From Alphaproteobacteria bacterium UBA3612 (GTDB lineage Bacteria; Pseudomonadota; Alphaproteobacteria; Sphingomonadales; Sphingomonadaceae), in the NCBI GenBank assembly GCA_002375465.1, contig DFLT01000002.1, positions 62,233-126,232 of the forward strand: a stretch of 64,000 nt of DNA, in the 5' to 3' direction. Position numbers and translations under genes: made by a program. Below are positions 27,465-35,287 of the stretch, in pieces. Numbering within the stretch: the stretch's first letter is position 1; each line of letters begins with the position of its first letter. The notes under the pieces are model-generated. The model did no database searches. It had not been told where the DNA came from and saw only the letters and a program-made list of their open reading frames with translations.

Positions 27465-29051
27465 ATGATCGATCAGCTGCCCGTGCGGCGTGCACTCCTT
27501 TCCGTATCGGACAAGGATGGCCTTGCCGCGTTTGGCCGCAAACTCGTCGCTGCTGGCGTCGAGCTGATTTCGACGGGCGGCACGGCCAAGGCTTTGCGCG
27601 ATGCGGGACTGAAGGTCGCCGATGTCAGCGACGTCACCGGTTTCCCCGAAATGATGGATGGACGCGTAAAGACGCTGCATCCGCTCGTGCATGGCGGCCT
27701 GTTGGGTGTGCGCGGCAATAGTGAGCATGAAGCATCGATGGCCGAACATGGCATTGCGCCGATCGACCTCGTTGTCGTCAATCTCTACCCTTTTGCAGAA
27801 ACCGTGGCGCGGGGCGCGCATCGGGACGAAATCATAGAGAATATCGATATTGGCGGCCCGTCGATGGTGCGCTCGGCGGCAAAGAACCACGCTGCGGTTG
27901 CCATCGTAACCGATCCTGCGGACTATGATGCGATTGCAGCGGAAATCGAGGGCGGCGGTACCCGCCTCGCCACGCGCAAGAAACTGGCGGCAAAGGCTTT
28001 TGCCGCCACCGCCAGCTATGACAGCGCGATCGCATCCTGGTTCGCCTTCTCCGATCAGGGCGAGCAGTTCCCCGACATGCTGACCCTTTCCTTGAAACGC
28101 GGAGCGACGGAACTGCGCTATGGCGAAAACCCGCATCAGGCGGCAGCCATCTACATGCCCATGGGCCCGCACGGAAACGGCGTTGGGCAGGCGGAGCAGG
28201 TTCAGGGCAAGGCGCTCAGCTATAATAATCTGAACGATGCCGAGGGCGCGCTGGAATTGATCAGCGAATTTGTCGGGTCGCAGCCCACGATCGCCATCAT
28301 AAAGCACGCCAATCCCTGCGGTGTTGCCGGGGCGGAGGACCTTGCCGCCGCCTATGCGGCGGCGCTTGCGTGCGATCCGGTGTCTGCGTTCGGCGGTATC
28401 ATCGCCGCGAACCGCCCCCTCGACGAGGCGGCTGCCCGCGCCATCACCAACATCTTTACAGAGGTGGTGATCGCCCCCGATGCGGATGAGGCGGCGCGCG
28501 CCATTTTCGCGGGAAAGAAGAATTTGCGGCTGCTCCTGACCGGCGAGCTGCCTAACCCCACCCGTGGCGGGCTGACATTAAAGAGCATCAATGGCGGTTA
28601 TCTCGTCCAGTCGCGCGACGATGGTCAATTGGCAGAAGAGATGCAGGTGGTGTCAAAACGCGCGCCGACGCTCGCAGAGATGGCAGACATGGCCTTTGCC
28701 TGGCGGGTTGCGAAACACGTCAAATCGAACGCCATCGTCTATGCGAAGGACGGCGCCACGGCGGGCATCGGTGCAGGTCAGATGAGCCGCCTTGATTCGG
28801 CCCGCATCGCCGCATGGAAGGCGCGCGACGCGGCGGAGGCTGCTGGCTGGGCGGAACCCAGAACGATTGGCAGCGCGGTTGCCTCCGACGCCTTCTTGCC
28901 CTTCGCCGATGGCCTGATCGCAGCGGCAGAGGCCGGAGCGACGGCAATTATCCAGCCGGGGGGATCGATCCGCGACGAGGAAGTAATCGCCGCCGCCGAT
29001 GAGCGCGATCTCGCCATGGCGTTCACCGGGATGCGTCATTTCCGGCATTAA
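27465..29051 (+). CDS. purH: Bifunctional AICAR transformylase / IMP cyclohydrolase
   Basis: Carries out the last two steps of IMP synthesis, using 10-formyl-THF (made by FolD). The 528 residues comprise an N-terminal MGS-like cyclohydrolase domain (1-150; LLSVSDKDGLAAFG, STGGTAKAL, GRVKTLHPLVHGG) and a C-terminal transformylase domain with LRYGENPHQAA and the catalytic KHANPCG near residue 280. The C-terminus SIRDEEVIAAADE and AFTGMRHFRH match the family exactly. Shine-Dalgarno AAGGTGAG lies before the ATG. A strong hairpin follows the stop. Confidence 0.98.
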   Translation: MIDQLPVRRALLSVSDKDGLAAFGRKLVAAGVELISTGGTAKALRDAGLKVADVSDVTGFPEMMDGRVKTLHPLVHGGLLGVRGNSEHEASMAEHGIAPIDLVVVNLYPFAETVARGAHRDEIIENIDIGGPSMVRSAAKNHAAVAIVTDPADYDAIAAEIEGGGTRLATRKKLAAKAFAATASYDSAIASWFAFSDQGEQFPDMLTLSLKRGATELRYGENPHQAAAIYMPMGPHGNGVGQAEQVQGKALSYNNLNDAEGALELISEFVGSQPTIAIIKHANPCGVAGAEDLAAAYAAALACDPVSAFGGIIAANRPLDEAAARAITNIFTEVVIAPDADEAARAIFAGKKNLRLLLTGELPNPTRGGLTLKSINGGYLVQSRDDGQLAEEMQVVSKRAPTLAEMADMAFAWRVAKHVKSNAIVYAKDGATAGIGAGQMSRLDSARIAAWKARDAAEAAGWAEPRTIGSAVASDAFLPFADGLIAAAEAGATAIIQPGGSIRDEEVIAAADERDLAMAFTGMRHFRH

Positions 29052-29059
29052 CAGAAAAT

Positions 29060-29092
29060 CAGTGGCGCCCACCCTCGGGATGGGCGCCACTG
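29060..29092. terminator. Bidirectional terminator hairpin after purH
   Basis: A perfect 12-base inverted repeat CAGTGGCGCCCA (29060-29071) / TGGGCGCCACTG (29081-29092) with a nine-base loop. It lies between the convergent stops of purH (29051) and the small gene 29115-29366. On the minus strand it is followed by GATTTTCTG, a modest T-run, so it may serve both genes. Confidence 0.8.
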
Positions 29093-29114
29093 GCGCGTGG
29101 TCGCCGCAAACGGC

Positions 29115-29366
29115 TTAGTATCGGACGCCCTTCGCGGCGAGACGTTCATGAAGCCTTGGATCGACGGCGTCCTCATGCGCCCGCCGCAACTGGATCAATG
29201 ACGCTTCGGGCGACTCGGCATAATGAATGGCGCGCCATTCCCCCGCCTTTTGGCGTAGCACGAAGTGCACTGGAGCAGTTACGTCGGCGCGCAACTCGCC
29301 GAAGAAATGGCGGAGGCAGGGTTCGCGCCCGACGTCGTCGTAGAGCATGATCTGGCCGCGATCCAT
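29115..29366 (-). CDS. Hypothetical protein, 83 residues
   Basis: A small soluble protein that I cannot place in a named family. The sequence is of normal composition with HFFGELRADVTAPVHFVLR and QKAGEWRAIHYAESPEAS as its most structured segments, then a helical C-terminus LIQLRRAHEDAVDPRLHERL. It begins with an ATG at 29366, is divergent from 29408, and ends just before the purH terminator. The compact fit between neighbours and the terminator placement support a real gene; function unknown. Confidence 0.6.
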   Translation of the reverse strand: MDRGQIMLYDDVGREPCLRHFFGELRADVTAPVHFVLRQKAGEWRAIHYAESPEASLIQLRRAHEDAVDPRLHERLAAKGVRY

Positions 29367-29407
29367 GGGGCAGTACGGTGGTACGCGATCAGCGGCAGGA
29401 AAGCTGC

Positions 29408-29740
29408 ATGACCAGCGCGACCCCGGACGCGATTTCTGAACTGCTGGCGAGTGCGCGGGGGCACCGGCCGAAGAGCCTTGCCTGTGGAGAGGCGGAGGAC
29501 GCGTTGAATGTCGCGCTGGCCCTGACGGTGGAACTTGCCGTGGCGAACGACAGGATCGACAGGCTGGAACGCATGGTTGCCGATCTTCGCGGCGAACCCG
29601 TGTCGACGTTGCGCGACGTGGCTTATGAGGGTGATGTGGCTGCCGAACGGCGCGACGCGATGGAAGCGCTGCTTATGCGTACAATGCGGATCTTCCTTGA
29701 CCCTCGACGGCAGTCTGCTGATCATAACGGCAACAGATAG
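29408..29740 (+). CDS. Hypothetical protein, 110 residues, helical
   Basis: A small cytoplasmic protein with no recognised family. Residues 25-65 (AEDALNVALALTVELAVANDRIDRLERMVADLR) are likely to form a long helix with heptad character, followed by an acidic segment and a short helix with DAMEALLMRTMRIFL. The ATG at 29408 is preferred over an upstream ATG in the same frame. It may be co-transcribed with the exported protein gene at 29790, which starts 49 bases downstream. Confidence 0.6.
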   Translation: MTSATPDAISELLASARGHRPKSLACGEAEDALNVALALTVELAVANDRIDRLERMVADLRGEPVSTLRDVAYEGDVAAERRDAMEALLMRTMRIFLDPRRQSADHNGNR

Positions 29741-29789
29741 CGACCACGTGGTGTTCGCTGGTTGCGGCATTCAGCGATGGAGTCGTTCG

Positions 29790-30776
29790 GTGAAACAGGC
29801 GCTTGTGATTGCCGCGTCTTTGTTGCTGGGATTTCAGGCCGGCAATTCGTCCGTTCTGGCCCAGCCCATGGTGGTGCACCAGGCACCGGTCGTCTGCCTT
29901 GCCGCTCCAGGCGTGGAAAGCGACCGGCCGCTCGTATCTCGCATTGGCCGGCCAGACCCGGCCGTGATGGACATTTTCTCTGGCGCGGGTGCGTCGGCCT
30001 TCTCGGTGCACGATCTTACCGAGGATGAGCTTATTCTCGTCGAAAAGGCCCTGGGAAAGCTGCCCCGCCTGCACCGCGACGTCCTGCGCCGCCACCTGCG
30101 GCGATTGAGCTTTCTCGACCTGCAGCCAGGCGCGGGAAGTGCGTTGACGAGCCGGGCCGGGCTTGATGACGCCAGCATGCAGTTCGATATCACGCTGCGA
30201 GCAAGCCTGCTCGACGAAAGCTTGGCCAAGTTCCTGAACGACAAGGAGAGCCGTCTGTTTGCCGATGATGATTCGGGCTTCAGCGTTGAATTCGACGCCG
30301 GGCAAAGCGATGCGCTGACCTATATCCTGCTGCATGAGGCTAATCATATCGTCGATCAGGTCATCGCCTTGACCGCCGATACGGCAGGGCCGTTCCGGTC
30401 GAAAGTCTGGAAGGACCTTCGGGCCATTGCGCCCCCTCACGATGCCAGCCTTGCAGCGAAAAATCCGTTTCGGCGGGCACGGCCCATTCCGCTGCGCTAT
30501 GCCCCGGCATATTACGAATCGCTGGCGAACAGTCCGTTCGTTTCGTTCTACGCCACGGCGGCAGCGACCGAGGATGTTGCGGAACTGTTTGCGTGGCAAC
30601 AATTGGCGTCGCGCTTTGACCAATCGCTGACGATCACGATCCGCGACAATCAGCGTCTGATCCTGCATCGCTACGAGCCTCTTGAAACGCCTTTCGCACT
30701 TTTGCGCTTTGGGGATGTGCAGGCCGTATTCGAGAAATATGAGCAGGCCTGCCGCAGGGTTGGAGGATCTGCCTAG
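29790..30776 (+). CDS. Exported protein with zincin-like HExxH motif
   Basis: A 328-residue protein with a signal peptide (residues 1-25, ending SVLAQ) from a GTG start preceded by GGAG. I do not recognise a named family. Residues 181-190 read LHEANHIVDQ, an HExxH zinc-binding motif inside a hydrophobic helix. About 75 residues later TEDVAELFAW could supply a third ligand, the arrangement of gluzincin metalloproteases. A periplasmic zinc protease or peptidoglycan-associated hydrolase is therefore a reasonable inference, unproven. It is the last core gene before the integrated islands. Confidence 0.75.
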   Translation: MKQALVIAASLLLGFQAGNSSVLAQPMVVHQAPVVCLAAPGVESDRPLVSRIGRPDPAVMDIFSGAGASAFSVHDLTEDELILVEKALGKLPRLHRDVLRRHLRRLSFLDLQPGAGSALTSRAGLDDASMQFDITLRASLLDESLAKFLNDKESRLFADDDSGFSVEFDAGQSDALTYILLHEANHIVDQVIALTADTAGPFRSKVWKDLRAIAPPHDASLAAKNPFRRARPIPLRYAPAYYESLANSPFVSFYATAAATEDVAELFAWQQLASRFDQSLTITIRDNQRLILHRYEPLETPFALLRFGDVQAVFEKYEQACRRVGGSA

Positions 30777-31185
30777 ACGGCTTGGGGATGTTGAGGAGCA
30801 GAAGTCTGACCAGACCGCAGCACAGTTGACGCAGGCCCAGCAACCTCGACACCGGCCGAATTTGACAGCGTAGGGATTGACGATGGGTGCCGCATGCGAA
30901 TCGCTCGCACGTCGTCACGGATGGGCGAGGCCGCCGCACATCGTCCAGCCATATTCGGGTACGCCAAAAGCGCCGCTGCGTTCGCTTGGAACCGGAATGC
31001 TACCCAACATAGCGGCAGGCGGGTCGCTGCCAGCGCGCGTCGTGACTTCCAACATAACGGCGGATCGCTCTAGCTATCGCGACAGGCGAGCAGTCGACGA
31101 TACTTCCGGATGAACAAGAAGGCGGAGCGATCCCTCGGATTTCTCTGAGGCCCATAAGGCGTATAGGGAAGCGAGAGAAGAACAA
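30777..31185. other. Gene-poor flank left of island A
   Basis: About 410 bases between the last core gene and the left attachment-site copy. Short open frames exist on both strands, but none has a start signal, family motif or convincing composition. If the tRNA-Leu model is right, this was originally the sequence downstream of that tRNA gene. Confidence 0.5.
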
Positions 31186-31208
31186 ATGGTGCCAGAAGAG
31201 GACTCGAA
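31186..31208 (-). repeat. Left attachment-site copy: tRNA-Leu 3' end fragment
   Basis: ATGGTGCC-AGAAGAGGACTCGAA (one gap shown). Its reverse complement is the T-arm and acceptor end of an alphaproteobacterial tRNA-Leu with CCA (TTCGAGTCCTCTTCTGGGCACCA, one C missing here). The rest of the tRNA is absent. The same string lies at 55311-55334 beside the integrase, so this is read as the distal att repeat of island A. GC content drops sharply just to the right. Confidence 0.8.
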
Positions 31209-31730
31209 TATACTTGATAACAATTTGTATTTATTTTCAAAGGGAAATTCGATTTACAAATATGGCACAACCACTGGCACTAAATACTTTTTAGGTAGCG
31301 GTTCGCTTCCCGACTTCTATTCATACCATACGGTTTCATTACATTCCGATCCGTTGCCAGGCAAGCCATTCCATCCTGATTTACGTGGCAAGGCGGCCCT
31401 TGGAATAGAAAATCTTTCACCAACCGCCTCGCGCAGCACCTGCTAAGCAAAAATAGCGGAGCATCGTTTGTCATGCCTAGCACGCGCTGCCGGTTGCCAA
31501 CGCCACCTTGGCGCCCCGAACGAGCGACTCGGGCTTCGCGATACTGGAGTTAGTTCAAGCTGGCAGCTTGTGGGCCGGTTACGGGATGATCCGGCTCAGG
31601 CCACCAGACACAGGAAAGCGAACATTCGGGCGAAGCGATGGCGGGCCCGCAGTCGCTCACTTTGCCGCCGTTCCCGGCCTCAGCTTAGCTCGACGGCATC
31701 TGGCCTCCATTCATATCGCCGGCGCAGCGG
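31209..31730. other. Non-coding left end of island A
   Basis: The first 200 bases are AT-rich compared with the chromosome; the rest is GC-rich. No open frame here has a ribosome site or a recognisable product. It is typical sequence at the edge of an integrated element. Confidence 0.45.
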
Positions 31731-32000
31731 CTAGCCAACGCATTCAGGTAAGGACAACAAGTTGTCATTCCATTTGCCGTCTGCGTAGGTGCGGAGATAT
31801 TTACCGCTTGAGCCATTGACCACGCCGATGTTGCCGCGATTGCCTGCAACATAGGTGTAAAACGTATTAGTCTGGGCTTCGATGGAGTCGATGACTTGCT
31901 TGCGCGTCCAGTGCCAGCCGGAACCGCCCAAATGGGTGATGCCTTCATGGGTGCTGTCACGGGGCTGCTTGTTGATGCAGGTAACTTGAACGTCGGCCAT
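31731..32000 (-). CDS. DUF3892 domain protein
   Basis: An 89-residue protein matching the DUF3892 pattern: VTCINKQPRDSTHEGITHLG, then WTRKQVIDSIEAQTNTFYTY, then the C-terminal YLRTYADGKWNDNLLSLPEC. Function is unknown. It is the last gene of a three-gene leftward cassette (32229-32489, 32024-32212, 31731-32000) with gaps of 16 and 23 bases. From memory of the families, all three small products recur together in other genomes, which suggests one functional unit. Confidence 0.88.
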   Translation of the reverse strand: MADVQVTCINKQPRDSTHEGITHLGGSGWHWTRKQVIDSIEAQTNTFYTYVAGNRGNIGVVNGSSGKYLRTYADGKWNDNLLSLPECVG

Positions 32001-32023
32001 TGGAGAGGGTGTCCTTCTTTCAG

Positions 32024-32212
32024 TTAGGAATTGGGGCCATCACGGCCATCGGGTTCTTTGGCGACGCCTTTGAACGGCGATGCGCCATTCTTGACGCTCA
32101 TGAACTCGCCGGTGCGTTCGTTGCGCTTCTGAAAGTTGCCATCATTGCGCTGGAACTGGGTGCGGGCAGTGACTGCGCCGCGACGAAAATTGCTTCCGGT
32201 ATTCTTGGCCAT
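32024..32212 (-). CDS. Small basic conserved hypothetical protein (DUF3892-associated)
   Basis: A 62-residue basic, Gly/Asn/Arg-rich protein, probably largely disordered: AKNTGSNFRRGAVTARTQFQ at the start and GEFMSVKNGASPFKGVAKEP at the end. No named domain. Similar short proteins with the ending 'PFKGVxKE' are known to me next to DUF3892 genes. The charge suggests nucleic acid or protein binding, but this is a guess. It lies between the other two cassette genes on the same strand. Confidence 0.75.
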   Translation of the reverse strand: MAKNTGSNFRRGAVTARTQFQRNDGNFQKRNERTGEFMSVKNGASPFKGVAKEPDGRDGPNS

Positions 32213-32228
32213 AAAATCTCCTGTGAAC

Positions 32229-32489
32229 TTAGTTGAACGTGTAACGCTTCCACGGGATGCGGTTCATCGACACCCGCGAAAGAAAATTGGCGAGGTCGCG
32301 ACGACCAAAATATGTCGGCGTTCCGCGCGAGTCCTGAGACATCAAGACAATCGGCATCCCGGGAAAACACCGGCTAAAGTTCTGCGAGGCTTTCGCCGCT
32401 TCATGCCGGTTGTCCGTGATATGGCGCTTAACAACCACGACCGCGAAGGTCTGGCCCTGTTCTTTGATAACAGCACCTTCGAGATGCAT
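32229..32489 (-). CDS. Conserved hypothetical protein, first gene of DUF3892 cassette
   Basis: An 86-residue protein: EQGQTFAVVVVKRH early, FPGMPIVLMSQDSRGTPTYF in the middle, and IPWKRYTF at the C-terminus. The alternating strands and helices suggest a compact alpha/beta fold, but no family name can be assigned. The ATG at 32489 is chosen because the upstream extension runs through the promoter region shared with the divergent XRE gene. An inverted repeat at 32594-32611 lies between the two promoters. Confidence 0.7.
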   Translation of the reverse strand: MHLEGAVIKEQGQTFAVVVVKRHITDNRHEAAKASQNFSRCFPGMPIVLMSQDSRGTPTYFGRRDLANFLSRVSMNRIPWKRYTFN

Positions 32490-32593
32490 GGCAGTTCCCT
32501 TTTTGCTTGGACTGGGGCGGGATGCCCTTGTCACGATTCGACATATGGCCCGATACCGAAATGCCGTCAATACAAACATCAGGATGTGCTTGT

Positions 32594-32611
32594 CGCAAAC
32601 ATTTGTTTGCG
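32594..32611. promoter_or_regulatory. Inverted repeat, likely operator of the XRE regulator
   Basis: CGCAAAC-ATTT-GTTTGCG, a perfect seven-base inverted repeat with a four-base spacer, in the 163-base gap between the divergent DUF3892 cassette and the XRE gene. Size and symmetry fit a dimeric helix-turn-helix repressor site, so the XRE protein at 32653 is the obvious candidate ligand. It could control both directions. Confidence 0.65.
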
Positions 32612-32652
32612 TAATTGACATTACCCATGCATGAGTGCAGTTGCGCGCTTCG

Positions 32653-33009
32653 ATGGAAAAGCATTCAATATATGCCGAACTAGGCCGCGCTGTTGCTACT
32701 CGCCGTAAAATGGTGGGGCTTACACAGGCCGAAGTTGCCAAAGCCGTTGGCATTTCAAGAGCGTCAATCGCCAACATCGAATCTGGCCGCCAGAAGGTTC
32801 TGCTTCACCAAGTCTATGGGCTAGTCGAGGCGCTTGGACTCAAGGCCATTACCGAGCTTGTGCCTGCGACTCCTCCACGCGCTTTGGTAGCGGAAGCTGG
32901 GGAAAGGCTTTCAACATGGGGTGCAGCTGTGTCCGACGATCAGATGTCAGGGGTTGAACAACTGCTCAAAAGTGCGCTCGGACAACAGCGAAACGGTTCC
33001 GCTCGATGA
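32653..33009 (+). CDS. XRE family transcriptional regulator
   Basis: A 118-residue DNA-binding protein with an N-terminal helix-turn-helix (about 10-65): RKMVGLTQAEVAKAVGISRASIANIESGRQ is a textbook XRE helix 2-3-4 pattern. The C-terminal 50 residues are of unknown function. The ATG at 32653 is preferred to a TTG six codons upstream. The next gene, an ImmA/IrrE-type peptidase, starts in its stop codon (ATGA). In this pairing the peptidase typically cleaves the repressor, as ImmA does to ImmR in ICEBs1, so the operon may be derepressed on a signal. Confidence 0.9.
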   Translation: MEKHSIYAELGRAVATRRKMVGLTQAEVAKAVGISRASIANIESGRQKVLLHQVYGLVEALGLKAITELVPATPPRALVAEAGERLSTWGAAVSDDQMSGVEQLLKSALGQQRNGSAR

Positions 33010-33527
33010 GCATCATTCAAGACAATGCACGAGAACTGGCCCGTGACGTCTTGGCCAAATACGGGACAGTCAACGCTCCTGTACCAGTCGAGAAGATCAT
33101 CAAGCGGCTCGACATTCGCATCCAGTTCTCGCCGCTCGATCAAGAACTCTCTGGCATGGCGCTAGTCAAAGATGGCGTTGCGGTAATCGGCATCAATGCG
33201 TTGCATCACCCCAACCGGCAACGCTTCACAATGGCACACGAACTTGGGCATCACACTATGCATCGGACGCATATCGAAAATGCGGTGCATGTCGATAAAG
33301 GGTTCGCAATCCTGCGGCGTGATACCCTTGCCGCCCAGGGCACCGACAAGATGGAAATTGAGGCCAATGCTTTTGCCTCGGAGCTTTTGATTCCTAGAGA
33401 CTTACTGGAACCCGTAATCGGCACCGGCGACATAGACTTGGATGATGTGGATCGCTTGCAGTCCATTGCCAAAAAGTTCAAGGTCAGCCTGTCGGCGCTG
33501 CAATACAGATTGCTGGCGTTTACTTGA
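33006..33527 (+). CDS. ImmA/IrrE family metallo-endopeptidase
   Basis: A 173-residue cytoplasmic zinc peptidase. QRFTMAHELGHHTMH carries the HExxH motif (near residue 80), and EIEANAFASELLIP supplies the third ligand Glu, the usual arrangement in this family. The C-terminal part ends with a short helix-turn region (KKFKVSLSALQYRL). ImmA/IrrE peptidases inactivate partner XRE repressors in response to DNA damage or other cues; the coupled XRE gene upstream is the natural partner. It is followed 75 bases later by the exonuclease gene on the same strand. Confidence 0.92.
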   Translation: MSIIQDNARELARDVLAKYGTVNAPVPVEKIIKRLDIRIQFSPLDQELSGMALVKDGVAVIGINALHHPNRQRFTMAHELGHHTMHRTHIENAVHVDKGFAILRRDTLAAQGTDKMEIEANAFASELLIPRDLLEPVIGTGDIDLDDVDRLQSIAKKFKVSLSALQYRLLAFT

Positions 33528-33602
33528 GGCTTGCGGGGGCGTGGCATGGGGTTCGTATTCTATGCCACTAAAACGTCGGGCGCAGTAACGAACGGGGGCG
33601 GT

Positions 33603-35003
33603 ATGAGTTTTGTGTTCTACGATACCGAAACTACCGGTATCAATACGTCCTTTGACCAAATCCTTCAGTTCGCAGCGATCAAGACCGATGCTGATCTAAA
33701 TATCATTGAGCGGTTTGAAATCCGCTCTCGGCTCTTACCATTCGTGGTTCCCGCTCCCGGTGCGCTTCGGGTGACCAAAATGACGATTGAGCGGCTGCAC
33801 GATCCTGCGACGCCCTCGCACTACGATATGATGCGGGCAATCCGAGCCAAGCTCTTGGAATGGTCACCAGCGATCTTCCTTGGGTATAACAGTTTGAGGT
33901 TTGATGAGGAGCTAATACGCCAAGCGCTGTATCAAACGCTGCATCGGCCATATCTGACCAACACTGATGGCAACTGCCGGGGCGACGTTCTGGCCCTTGT
34001 TCAATCTGTTTCGGAGTTTGAGCCGGATTGCCTCTCGGTGCCGATCGGCAACAAAGGTACTGCCGTCTTTAAGCTTGATCAGCTTGCTCCGGCCAATGGT
34101 TTTGCTCACGAAAACGCGCATGACGCCTTGGCCGATGTCGAGGCCACTATTCACCTTTGCCGCCTGATTCAAGACGGAGCCGGCGAACAATGGAGTCGGT
34201 TTTTGCGGTTCACGCAAAAGGCAGCAGCAGTCGAGTTTTTGGATGAAGGCGACCCGTTCCTACTTACTGAGTTTTACTTCAACAGGCCAAAGCACATGCC
34301 GGTGTTACGCATCGGGCAAGAAGTTGGTCAACCCAACGTCTCGATCTGTTTTGATCTGGCGCGTGATCTAGACTCGTTCCGCAATTTGACTGATGCCCAG
34401 CTTCAACGTCTGATCGAGAGCTCTCCGAAACCGCTCCGAAAAGTCAAAGCCAATGCCGCGCCTACAATGAGCGCGCTTGATGATGTGCCAGTGCATTTGC
34501 TGAGCGGACTTTCCCATGATGATATTGCCGCTCGTGCGGCTGACCTTCAAAGTGATGAGGCATTGATTGCGCGGCTCTTGGCTGCCTATGAAGCCACAAA
34601 AGCCGAGTATGAACCGTCCCCACATATCGAACAGCAAATCTATGGCGGGGAATTTCCGATGCCCGCAGATTACCAATTGATGGATCGATTTCACGAAACG
34701 CCGTGGGCGCAGCGTCACGCGCTGACGGGGCAGTTTCTTGACCCCAAGTTTGGGTTTATTGCCAAGCGCCTGATTTTTGCCAATGACCCCAACCACCTTC
34801 CCGCAGCTGAAAGGGCGGAAATGGCTAGCCATGTTTCATCGCGGCTGATTGTGCCAGACGATGCCGAAGTCAAATGGACGACGCTGATCAAAGCCAAAGC
34901 CGAATGCGCCAAAATGCTTCCTTCTGCTGACCCCGAAGATCTGCCGATCTTACAGGGCTATGCTCAGTATCTCGATGCTCGAATCGCTGCGGTAAATGGC
35001 TAG
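33603..35003 (+). CDS. sbcB: Exonuclease I (DnaQ-fold 3'-5' exonuclease)
   Basis: A 466-residue relative of ExoI (E. coli 475), which degrades single-stranded DNA from the 3' end. The DEDDh residues are visible: YDTETTG at the N-terminus (Exo I motif), LGYNSLRFDEELI near residue 97 (Exo II) and HENAHDALADVEATI near residue 170 (Exo III, HxxxxD). The C-terminal half is SH3- and helical-like, as in ExoI. ATG 33603 is preferred. An ATG at 33546 in the same frame adds a degenerate copy of the first 12 residues (MGFVFYATKTSG) lacking the catalytic Asp and Glu. Placement after XRE-ImmA suggests inducible expression. A core sbcB copy may exist elsewhere. Confidence 0.85.
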   Translation: MSFVFYDTETTGINTSFDQILQFAAIKTDADLNIIERFEIRSRLLPFVVPAPGALRVTKMTIERLHDPATPSHYDMMRAIRAKLLEWSPAIFLGYNSLRFDEELIRQALYQTLHRPYLTNTDGNCRGDVLALVQSVSEFEPDCLSVPIGNKGTAVFKLDQLAPANGFAHENAHDALADVEATIHLCRLIQDGAGEQWSRFLRFTQKAAAVEFLDEGDPFLLTEFYFNRPKHMPVLRIGQEVGQPNVSICFDLARDLDSFRNLTDAQLQRLIESSPKPLRKVKANAAPTMSALDDVPVHLLSGLSHDDIAARAADLQSDEALIARLLAAYEATKAEYEPSPHIEQQIYGGEFPMPADYQLMDRFHETPWAQRHALTGQFLDPKFGFIAKRLIFANDPNHLPAAERAEMASHVSSRLIVPDDAEVKWTTLIKAKAECAKMLPSADPEDLPILQGYAQYLDARIAAVNG

Positions 35004-35287
35004 CCGATGCTCATTTTTCCGGCCGACGCGAAGGTGGAATTTGGAGATGCTTAGCTTCTACCATTAATGTCGCAAATGACTCGATTACGGTATTAGCCTT
35101 GTTGTAAATGGACGTCCGCTTTCGCCGAATTCTGAGTAAGAGCGGACTGTCGGCACCATCCAACATTGCTGCCGCTCAGCGGTGATCATTCCGTCGTCCG
35201 CTTTCGAGAACATGCGCGGAGTCGTCGAATGACCGAAATGAGGGCGCATTCCTGACCGCCTGCTTTCCCGATCATCAGCACATGCCC

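Noticed and set aside
32225..32238. A second SOS-box candidate GAAC-N6-GAAC
   Set aside because: The spacer is six bases instead of seven, and it lies at the end of a gene rather than in a promoter.
35111..35207. GTCCGCTTTCG strings as a mobile repeat family
   Set aside because: Only three copies (two here, one inverted near 58188) were seen, without flanking symmetry; too little to call a repeat element.
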